A stretch of 64,000 nucleotides of DNA from Gemmatimonadota bacterium (GTDB lineage Bacteria > Gemmatimonadota > Gemmatimonadetes > Gemmatimonadales > GWC2-71-9), in the NCBI GenBank assembly GCA_009692115.1, contig SHZU01000009.1, positions 38,501 through 102,500 of the forward strand, given 5' to 3'. The notes beneath the pieces are model-generated. The model searched no databases and was not told where the DNA came from. It was given only the letters and a program-made list of their open reading frames with translations. Each line of letters begins with the position of its first letter. Position 1 is the first letter of the stretch. This document shows positions 1 through 6,990 of the stretch, one piece after another. A program made the translations under genes and the position numbers.

Positions 1-750
1 GCGTCGTTCCGTCGGGGCGGCCGGCTCCTCTACGTCGGAGCCGGCACCAGCGGCCGGTTGGGCGTGCTTGACGCCTCGGAGTGTCCCCCGACGTTCGGGA
101 CGGTGCCGGCCCTGGTGGTCGGCATCATCGCAGGAGGCTCCGCGGCGTTGATGAGCCCGGCGGAAGGCGCCGAGGATGACCTGGCGGCGGGCGCGGCGGC
201 CATCGACACGCATGGGGTGTCGGACCGCGACACGGTCGTCGGCATCACGGCGAGCGGGGGCACCCCCTATGTTCGAGCGGCCTTGGGACGGGCCCGTGCC
301 ATCGGAGCGAAGACCGTGCTGGTGGCCTGCGCCGAGCCGCCGACTGAGGTCCGAGCGAATTGCGACGTGAGCATTGTGATCGACACGGGTCCCGAGGTCG
401 TCACGGGTTCCACTCGGATGAAGGCAGGCACGGCCACCAAGCTGGTGTTGAACACGCTCACCACAGCGTCGATGATTCGGCTGGGCAAGACCTATGGCAA
501 TTTGATGGTGGACCTCCAGGCCTGGAGCCGGAAGTTGGTGGACCGGGGCGATCGGATCGTGATGGAAGTGACGGGTGTCGATCGCCCCGCCGCCCGGGCC
601 GCGATCGATGCCGCCGCCGGGAGCGTCCGCGCCGCGATTGTGATGATCAAGACGGGAAACGGGTTCGAGCAAGCGATGGCCCTGCTCGCTGCCAACGACA
701 ACCGGGTTCGCGCGGTCCTTGGCGATCCCCCACCGGTGCGAAACTCATGA
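1..750 (+). CDS. murQ: N-acetylmuramic acid 6-phosphate etherase, 5' truncated by window edge
   Basis: This enzyme cleaves the lactyl ether of MurNAc-6-phosphate to give GlcNAc-6-phosphate in cytoplasmic peptidoglycan recycling. The frame is open from base 1, and 249 residues of the C-terminal part are visible. Near its start is the SIS-domain signature GAGTSGRLGVLDASECPPTF, whose Glu corresponds to a catalytic acid of the family. GAEDD follows, and further on come VTGSTRMKAGT and GKTYGNLMVDL, all typical of MurQ. The stop overlaps the anmK start as ATGA, so the two genes are probably translationally coupled. The N-terminus lies outside the window. Confidence 0.96.
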   Translation, partial: ASFRRGGRLLYVGAGTSGRLGVLDASECPPTFGTVPALVVGIIAGGSAALMSPAEGAEDDLAAGAAAIDTHGVSDRDTVVGITASGGTPYVRAALGRARAIGAKTVLVACAEPPTEVRANCDVSIVIDTGPEVVTGSTRMKAGTATKLVLNTLTTASMIRLGKTYGNLMVDLQAWSRKLVDRGDRIVMEVTGVDRPAARAAIDAAAGSVRAAIVMIKTGNGFEQAMALLAANDNRVRAVLGDPPPVRNS

Positions 751-1850
751 CGGAACGACCCACGTTGGCGATCGGCTTGATGTCGGGCACGTCCCTCGAC
801 GGGATGGATGCCGCCCTGGTCCGGTTGGCCGGGCCCACCCGCGTCGAGTTGGTGGCCTTTGCCCACCTCCCGTACACGGCGGACTTCCGCCATCAGCTCG
901 AACATGCAATGACCCAGGGTACCACCCGGGAACTGGCGCTGCTCAACGTCGCGCTCTCGAATTGGGCGGTCGAGGCCACCCAGCAAGCGTTGGCCCTCGG
1001 ACATCGCAAGGCGTCCGAACTCGACTTCATTGCGTTTCATGGCCAGACCATCTGGCATGAGCCGCCGGCGGTCACCTGGCAACTCGGGGAACCGGCGGTC
1101 TTGGCGGAGGCGTTTGGTGTCCGGGTGGTACACAACTTCCGGACCCGAGACGTGGCCGCGGGCGGGCAGGGCGCCCCGCTGGTGCCGGTGGCCGATGTCC
1201 TCCTCTTCGGCGCCGATCATCCGCGGATCCTCCTCAATCTCGGGGGTATGGCCAACCTGACGTTCGTGCCGCATCGCGCGGAGGAGCGGGGCGCGGTGGC
1301 CTTCGACACCGGGCCCGGCATGGCCGTCGTCGACGCGGTGGCCCGCCTGGTCGATCCCGCCCTGCCGTTCGACCGGGACGGGCGGCTGGCCGCTCTGGGA
1401 GTGCCGAACCAGGCCGCACTTGCCGATCTGTTAGGCGATCCGTTCTTCGCCGCGCCACCGCCAAAGAGCACTGGCCGGGAGCGATTCGGCTCGGCCTATT
1501 CGGCCGAGTTGGCGGCTCGGGTCCCGGGCCCGGATGGCGTGGCCACGGCGGTCGAACTGACGGCCCAGAGTATTGCTCGCTCCATCGACCGGTGGGCCCC
1601 TGCCGGCACCGAGGTCCTGGTGTCCGGCGGTGGCCGGCACCATCCGGGGGTGATGGCCTCGCTCCGGCGTCACCTCGGCGCCCAACGAACCGTCCGGTTG
1701 TTCGACGACCTCTATTTTTCCGGCGATGCCAAGGAAGCGGTGGCCTTCGCGCTGCTTGGCTACCTGACGATTCACGGCCAACCCGGCAACCTGCCCGCCG
1801 CCACGGGCGCGCGGGGCCCCCGGGTGCTTGGGGCGGTGACGCCGGCATGA
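747..1850 (+). CDS. anmK: Anhydro-N-acetylmuramic acid kinase
   Basis: AnmK opens 1,6-anhydro-MurNAc and phosphorylates it with ATP, producing the substrate of MurQ, the neighbouring gene. The 367-residue length is normal for the family. Visible motifs are GLMSGTSLDG (residues 10-19), FHGQTIWH, NLGGMANLT, the phosphate-binding FDTGPGMAVVD, and VSGGGRHHPG near the C-terminus. The ATG at 747 is chosen because it overlaps the murQ stop and the protein begins just before the first conserved motif. Its own stop overlaps the nagZ start in the same way. Confidence 0.96.
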   Translation: MTERPTLAIGLMSGTSLDGMDAALVRLAGPTRVELVAFAHLPYTADFRHQLEHAMTQGTTRELALLNVALSNWAVEATQQALALGHRKASELDFIAFHGQTIWHEPPAVTWQLGEPAVLAEAFGVRVVHNFRTRDVAAGGQGAPLVPVADVLLFGADHPRILLNLGGMANLTFVPHRAEERGAVAFDTGPGMAVVDAVARLVDPALPFDRDGRLAALGVPNQAALADLLGDPFFAAPPPKSTGRERFGSAYSAELAARVPGPDGVATAVELTAQSIARSIDRWAPAGTEVLVSGGGRHHPGVMASLRRHLGAQRTVRLFDDLYFSGDAKEAVAFALLGYLTIHGQPGNLPAATGARGPRVLGAVTPA

Positions 1851-3283
1851 GTGCCGCCCGGTTGGTCATGCCGGCGATTCGGTGGCAGGCCGGTCCCGGC
1901 TTTGAGCAGGAGCGGGGTCCGATCGACCGGGCATTGGAGTTGGGGGTCGGGGGCTTCATTGTGTTCGGAGGGACCCGGGAGGCGGTTGCCCGGCTCACCG
2001 AGCGGCTCGAAGAAGATGCGGGTCGGTCGCTCTTGATTTCGGCCGACCTCGAACGCGGGGCCGGCCAGCAGGTGGCCGGGCTCACCGAACTGCCGCCGCC
2101 CCGGGCGCTCGCGTCGTTAGGCGACCTCGGGCCGACTCGGGCGGCCGGCCAGTTGACCGGCGCCGAGGCCCGTTCCGTCGGGATCAACTGGGTCCTGGGC
2201 CCGGTGGCGGATCTCGATCTGGAACCGGACAACCCGATCGTCCAGACCCGATCGTTCGGCGCCGATCCGGCCCGGGTTGCCGAGCAGGTCACCGCGTGGA
2301 TTGGTGGGGCCCACGATGCCGGGGTGTTGACCTGTGCCAAACACTTTCCCGGACACGGCCGGGCAGCGGCCGACTCCCACGACCGGTTGCCGGTGGTCAC
2401 CACCTCGGCGGCGGAACTGGAGCGCACCGATTGGGTCCCGTTTCGGGCGGCCATCGCGGCCGGTACCGACGCGATCATGACCGGTCACGTGGCGTTCCCG
2501 TCCCTGGATCCGAGCGGCCGCGCGGCCACCGGGTCCGCGCTGATTCTGGACCGGCTTCGAATCTGGATGGGGTTCGACGGACTGGTGGTGACCGACGCGA
2601 TGATCATGGAGGGTTTTTCGGCGGCCGCTGGCGCGGCGGAGGCCTCCCGAGTCGCCCTCCTTGCCGGGGTGGACCTGATGCTCTACCCCCCCGATGTGGC
2701 GGCCGTGGTCGCCGCCCTCGACGCCGCGGGCGATGACGCCGCCGGGGCCGATCGGTTGGCGGAGTCACTCCGCCGCTATGATCGGGCGCTGGCCCGGGCC
2801 ACGACCATGGCGGTCGGGCGGCCGCTCGATCGGGCGGTGGCCGGTGAGATTGCCCGCCGGTTGGTGATGGCGGGCGCCGAGCCGATGGCCCTCAAGGAAC
2901 CGTTCGAACTCATCGTCGCCGATGACGATCAGGACGGGGCCTATCCGCCCTCTCCCAATAGTTACCTCGAAGACGCGCTCCGGGCGGCGGGCCTCGCGTT
3001 AGGCGCGGGGGGGAGTCGGCTGCTGCTGGCCTTTGCCGAGCCGAGGGCCTCGAAGGGCCGGGCCGGGTTCGGACCCCGGTGCCGGAGCATCTTCGCGGAT
3101 CCAGCCACTCGGGCCGATGCGGCGGTGTTGTTCGGGCATCCCCGGCTTCGTCCGGAACTCCCCGCCGGCATTCCCGTCATTCAGGCCTGGCACCGCCAAC
3201 GCTTGATGCAGGACGCCGTGGCCGAGTGGTTGGTGGCGGGAGGGGTAACGGAAGTCGAGGCCAAGCCCCCCAGGGGCAACTAG
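1847..3283 (+). CDS. nagZ: Glycoside hydrolase family 3 beta-N-acetylhexosaminidase (NagZ type)
   Basis: It probably removes GlcNAc from GlcNAc-anhydroMurNAc muropeptides, upstream of AnmK and MurQ in recycling. The 478-residue protein carries KHFPGHG at residues 165-171 followed by a conserved DSH, which supplies the NagZ-type acid/base dyad. The nucleophile is Asp250 in VVTDAM. About 130 residues follow the TIM barrel, a small C-terminal domain that short proteobacterial NagZ enzymes lack. No signal peptide is seen, so action is cytoplasmic. The stop shares CTAG with the convergent gene on the other strand. Other GH3 specificities cannot be excluded, but the murQ-anmK context favours NagZ. 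Confidence 0.9.
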   Translation: MSAARLVMPAIRWQAGPGFEQERGPIDRALELGVGGFIVFGGTREAVARLTERLEEDAGRSLLISADLERGAGQQVAGLTELPPPRALASLGDLGPTRAAGQLTGAEARSVGINWVLGPVADLDLEPDNPIVQTRSFGADPARVAEQVTAWIGGAHDAGVLTCAKHFPGHGRAAADSHDRLPVVTTSAAELERTDWVPFRAAIAAGTDAIMTGHVAFPSLDPSGRAATGSALILDRLRIWMGFDGLVVTDAMIMEGFSAAAGAAEASRVALLAGVDLMLYPPDVAAVVAALDAAGDDAAGADRLAESLRRYDRALARATTMAVGRPLDRAVAGEIARRLVMAGAEPMALKEPFELIVADDDQDGAYPPSPNSYLEDALRAAGLALGAGGSRLLLAFAEPRASKGRAGFGPRCRSIFADPATRADAAVLFGHPRLRPELPAGIPVIQAWHRQRLMQDAVAEWLVAGGVTEVEAKPPRGN

Positions 3284-4641
3284 GGCCGGAGCAGCGCCGC
3301 GAGGTGGCGGGCCGGCACCGCGATCAATCGCTGAGTCGCCAGCCGACCCCCACCCGAAACCAGTCCGACGACCGTTCCGTTTGGGGCAAAGATCGGGCTG
3401 CCGCTTGATCCGTGGGTCCCATAGCCGTCCACGCTCAGCAGATCGGGACCGAACTCGGTGATCGTTCCGGTCGCCGAGGTGGCGGCGGTCCCGGTCGTTC
3501 GCCAGTCGCCTAACGAATCAAGCCCGAAGGGAAACCCGGTGATGGCCACCGGGTCGCCGACCTTGGCGGAATCGGAGAGCCTCGCCACCACCAGTCTGCC
3601 GCCCCGAATCCAGGCGGCCACGACCGCCACATCCGCGCTATCGTGCCGCCGGACCATTCGGGCTTGAAACGCCTGGCCGGTGCCGTTGAAGATCACGGCA
3701 ATGCGGGTGGCCGGACTATCAAGCGAATCTTCCACCAAATGACGGGCGGTGGCGACCCAGACGGTGTCGCCCTGCCGCCGGATCCCGAATCCGGTTCCGG
3801 AGGTGACCCGGCCGCTCCCGAACTCCGCGACGATCACCGCCACGGCGCCGCTGCTGGCCCGGGCCGCGGCCGCGGGGTCGAGCGCGGCGGCGTTGAGGAG
3901 TGCTTCGTGCCGGCCGGTGGCCGCGGCAAGGGTCCGGGTCACCGAGTCGAGTGCGGCTCCGGATACCCGCTCCGACGTGATCCGTTGTTTCAGGGAGTCG
4001 ATTCCTCGTCGAGCGTCCGACAGCGCCGTCGTGAGGCCGGCGATCGGCCCGGTGGCTTGCTCCATCCGCGCCAAGAGGCCGTCGACCCGGGCCAGCAGGG
4101 TCGACCGTTCCTGCTCGAGCTCCTGCCGCAGTTGGTACGACTGCCAGGCCATTAACCCACCGGCGCCGCCGGCCACGACCACCGCCACCGCGGCGATCCA
4201 TCGCCACGGCTTGGTCTGACGAACGACCTCGGCCCGGATCCGCTCGATCGTTCGGCCGGAGGGGCGGATGATGTCCGAGGCCGGGGCCGGATTGGCGACC
4301 GCCGGTCGGATCCGGGACCCGGCCGGGAGGGTGGCCACGAGGGTGAATTCGATTGTCGGACCGGTTGGTCCAAATTGGAGGATGTCGTTCGGCTCGAGCG
4401 GCCGGTCGCCCCGGACCCGCTTGCTGTTCAGATAGGTGCCATTGGTGCTGCCGAGGTCCCGAACCAGGAAGCCGCCGCCTTGCCTGAACACCGCGGCGTG
4501 CCGGACGGAGACTCGGATCTCGTCGGTGGCGTCGAAGGGAAGGTCGGATGAAGGATGGCGGCCGATGGTGGCAAAGTCGTGCGGCACGACCACGGTCTCG
4601 CCCTGCCGGGGCCCGTCACGGTATCGGAAGTGGGCGTACAT
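3280..4641 (-). CDS. FHA domain, transmembrane segment and trypsin-like serine protease
   Basis: The 453-residue protein has an N-terminal forkhead-associated phosphothreonine-binding domain (about residues 22-100, with IGRHPSSDLPF, SVRHAAVF and DLGSTNGTYLN). One membrane helix follows at about 147-166, then a coiled-coil-like stretch at 168-225, then a trypsin/HtrA-like domain. The likely triad is His301, Asp337 and Ser413 (in GSSGSP). The topology suggests a cytoplasmic FHA sensor linked to a periplasmic protease. It lies 12 nt downstream of a PP2C phosphatase and a kinase remnant, so phosphorylation-controlled proteolysis is an inference from context. There is no PDZ domain, unlike HtrA. 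Confidence 0.85.
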   Translation of the reverse strand: MYAHFRYRDGPRQGETVVVPHDFATIGRHPSSDLPFDATDEIRVSVRHAAVFRQGGGFLVRDLGSTNGTYLNSKRVRGDRPLEPNDILQFGPTGPTIEFTLVATLPAGSRIRPAVANPAPASDIIRPSGRTIERIRAEVVRQTKPWRWIAAVAVVVAGGAGGLMAWQSYQLRQELEQERSTLLARVDGLLARMEQATGPIAGLTTALSDARRGIDSLKQRITSERVSGAALDSVTRTLAAATGRHEALLNAAALDPAAAARASSGAVAVIVAEFGSGRVTSGTGFGIRRQGDTVWVATARHLVEDSLDSPATRIAVIFNGTGQAFQARMVRRHDSADVAVVAAWIRGGRLVVARLSDSAKVGDPVAITGFPFGLDSLGDWRTTGTAATSATGTITEFGPDLLSVDGYGTHGSSGSPIFAPNGTVVGLVSGGGRLATQRLIAVPARHLAALLRP

Positions 4642-4653
4642 GGACGCCTAACG

Positions 4654-5709
4654 TTACGGGGTCAGGAGGAAGAGGGCAAGCAGGATCAGAAGGATGCCGA
4701 TCCCGACCGCGGCCATCACGACCGGGGACCCGGTGCGCCGGACGACCGGGTCGATCGCGGTCTCGGCCGGATCGTTGGCCGGCGGAAGGTCGTCGGCCGG
4801 GGGCTCGACCGCCGCGACTTCGCCCGGGGCTTCCGCGTCCGGCACGGGGTACGCGTGGTAGCCGAGGTCGGCCACGCCATCGGGCTCGGCCAGGCCCGGA
4901 CCCTCGAAGCGAACCGCGACGACCGTGATGTTGTCCGGGCCGCCGCGTTCATTGGCCATGCCGATGAGCCGGCTTCCGATGGCCTGAACGTCCGGCTGCC
5001 CGGTGGCCACTGCGGCGATCTCGTCGCGCTTCACGAGCCCCGAGAGGCCGTCGGAGCAGAGGATGAGTAAGTCGCCGCGCCGGATGTCTTGGTAGGTGAC
5101 GTCAACGCGGACCGTGGCGTCCGGTCCCAGTGCCTGCAGGATGATGTTCCGCCGCTCGCTCTGGGCAGCCTGCTCCTCGGTCAGCTCGCCGGCGTCGATC
5201 AGCCGTTGAATCAGCGATTGGTCTTTGGTGAGCTGGACCGCCAAACCCTGGCGAACCAAGTAGGCGCGGCTGTCTCCCACCTGCGCCAAATGGAGCCGTC
5301 CGCCAAACACGCCGACGACGGTGGCGGTGGTTCCCATCCCCCGGGAGTCGGGATGTTCGAGCGCATACCGGTAAATCCGCTCGTTGGCGACTTCCACCGC
5401 TTCCCTGAGGTGCCTGGTAAAGTCATCGGGGGAGTCGGTGCCCGACGCGGTCCAGGTCGAGCGGAGATGCTGGAACACCGCGTCGGCCGCCATGGCGCTC
5501 GCAATTTCACCGGCCGCCGCGCCGCCCATGCCGTCGGCGACGAGAAACAGCGACCCCTTCGGACCCACCGTGGCGGTGCCGCCATCGAGAAAGTCGGTGG
5601 TGCCTTTCGTCAGGTCGGCGACCAGGAACGTGTCCTCGTTGTGATCTCGGGTCCGGCCCACGTCGGTCTGAGCCGAAACCCGGACGATCACATTACGGTT
5701 GGCCCTCAT
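4654..5709 (-). CDS. PP2C-family Ser/Thr protein phosphatase with C-terminal membrane anchor
   Basis: This 351-residue protein has the PP2C metal-dependent phosphatase core at residues 8-250. Motifs visible are DVGRTRDHNEDTFL, VADGMGGAAAG, QVGDSRAYL, ILCSDGLSGLV and GGPDNITVV. A Pro/Asp-rich linker follows, then a C-terminal hydrophobic helix (AAVGIGILLILLALFLL), so it is a tail-anchored, Stp/PrpC-like enzyme. It probably dephosphorylates targets of a Hanks-type kinase. The adjacent kinase gene, whose stop overlaps this ATG as ATGA, is broken. A Shine-Dalgarno-like AAGGA lies 8 nt before the ATG. Confidence 0.92.
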   Translation of the reverse strand: MRANRNVIVRVSAQTDVGRTRDHNEDTFLVADLTKGTTDFLDGGTATVGPKGSLFLVADGMGGAAAGEIASAMAADAVFQHLRSTWTASGTDSPDDFTRHLREAVEVANERIYRYALEHPDSRGMGTTATVVGVFGGRLHLAQVGDSRAYLVRQGLAVQLTKDQSLIQRLIDAGELTEEQAAQSERRNIILQALGPDATVRVDVTYQDIRRGDLLILCSDGLSGLVKRDEIAAVATGQPDVQAIGSRLIGMANERGGPDNITVVAVRFEGPGLAEPDGVADLGYHAYPVPDAEAPGEVAAVEPPADDLPPANDPAETAIDPVVRRTGSPVVMAAVGIGILLILLALFLLTP

Positions 5710-6445
5710 GGGACATCCTTATAATTCTGAGCCAGCAGGCGGTCACAGCTGGTCAGCCGGTAGAGGCCGCAGGTGGGTCGCACCGCGGTGGCGGCTTCGG
5801 CCCGTTGGTCCGTGTCGGCGAGGTGCAGCGCGGTGAGCACTCCCATCTCGGCCCGCAGAGCATCACCATACTTGGCCGAGCGGGCAACCGCCACGGCCTC
5901 GGCATGCCCGCGCCGGCTCCGGGATGGCCCGCGACGGGGCCCCTGGGGGCGGAGCGACCTGGCCTGCCGAATCGGACGGAGGTGCCGCATTGCCGGCTGC
6001 CTGGGAACTCGGCGGGCTCGGGGCCGGGATGGCCGGACTCACTGCCGGTCCGCCGGACGTTCGCCACACCAGCAAGGCCGCGCCCACGAGTGCCAGTCCG
6101 CCCCCCGCTCCAACCGCCCCCCGCCACGACCGGGCTTTCGACGCCACCACCTCGGTCCGGGGCAGGGAGGGTTCGGTTTCGAAACCGTCGGGCGCGAGCG
6201 CCGCGGCGGCGGCATCCGCAAAGGGCAAGGAACCGGTGAGCATCCGAAGGAACAGCACCGCCAGCGAGTACTGATCGCTGCGCCGGTCAATTTCGTCGCT
6301 CGAGAGCTGCTCGGGACTCATGCATGCCGGCGTCCCGACCACGAGGCCGGTCCGGGTCACCCGTTGGGCGCCGTCTCCGGTGCCGACCTTCGCGATCTCC
6401 AAATCAACCACCTTGACCGTATCTTTGCCATCCCCATTGTTTGCG
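5706..6445 (-). pseudogene. Remnant of a membrane-anchored Hanks-type Ser/Thr kinase
   Basis: The minus strand encodes the activation segment and C-lobe of a Ser/Thr kinase: VKVVDLEIAKVG, GTPACMSPEQL, RRSDQYSLAVLFLRMLTGSLPF. A membrane helix (GAVGAGGGLALVGAALLVW) and a Pro-rich tail follow. The whole N-lobe, with P-loop and catalytic HRD, is missing. The DFG motif reads DLE and the usual Tyr after GTPA is Cys. Near 5905 the frame changes, and the C-terminal part continues in another frame until the stop that overlaps the PP2C start. Three independent defects make a working kinase very unlikely. It was probably the partner of the phosphatase and FHA protein. Confidence 0.8.
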
Positions 6446-6446
6446 A

Positions 6447-6794
6447 CCGATAGTGGCGGGTCGGTACCCGAGGGCACCCGGCGGGTCCGGCTTCGGGCGG
6501 TGGCGTGGGATTCCCTGGGCGTGCCGGCGGTGGTGGTCGACACGGTCATCACCGGCACCGTGTCGGACGACCGGGCCGGGTCGGTCCCAACCGAAGCCCG
6601 AGTTCGGGTTCGTTCGGTGCGCTCCGACGGTAAGGTGGACTCATGGCGCGGGTGGCCGGGTCCGATTGGCGCTTGCCTTGCCGCTTCGGAAACTCAGGGT
6701 CGGGCTCCAGGAGGTCGAGGTCGGGATCGTGGATGGGGTTCGGGAGGTGTCGCGACGGGTGGTCCGGTTCGTGGTGACGGACGACGAAAAGTGA
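6447..6794 (+). pseudogene. 3' remnant of an unidentified gene, frameshifted
   Basis: Immediately next to where the kinase homology stops, the plus strand reads like real protein. It starts around DSGGSVPEGTRRVRLRAVAW and DTVITGTVSDD in one frame. After about 6650 it continues in another frame as LRVGLQEVEVGIVDGVREVS and ends FVVTDDEK. The family is not recognised; the beta-rich, polar character would fit an extracytoplasmic domain. No start codon or 5' half is present. I infer that a rearrangement at about 6445 joined the tail of this gene head to head with the truncated kinase. Confidence 0.45.
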
Positions 6795-6895
6795 CTCGAT
6801 CAGATTTGTGATGTGAATACGCCTTAGTGCCGTCGTTCCTTGAGTTTGCAGCATATTGTGCTCAACTCGAAAACCCCCTACTTTATTCCTCCCGC

Positions 6896-6922
6896 CTTCA
6901 GTCTCAACGGTTGAAACTGAAG
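6896..6922. promoter_or_regulatory. 27-bp dyad upstream of nrdJ
   Basis: CTTCAGTCTCAAC and GTTGAAACTGAAG flank a single G, making a 13-1-13 inverted repeat with one mismatch. It lies about 70 bp before the nrdJ start, in a stretch that is less GC-rich than its surroundings. A shorter dyad, AACTT-GAG-AAGTT, lies just downstream. This could be an operator or an mRNA hairpin. I see neither a cobalamin-riboswitch core nor a convincing pair of NrdR boxes. Confidence 0.45.
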
Positions 6923-6990
6923 TGCGGGACAACTTGAGAAGTTCCACTCGTTCTCTTAGCAACCACAACTCAAGCCGTCGAGGGTTGCCC

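Noticed and set aside
6795..6990. Cobalamin riboswitch before nrdJ
   Set aside because: No conserved B12-box core or matching multi-stem layout could be found by eye; only a dyad is present.
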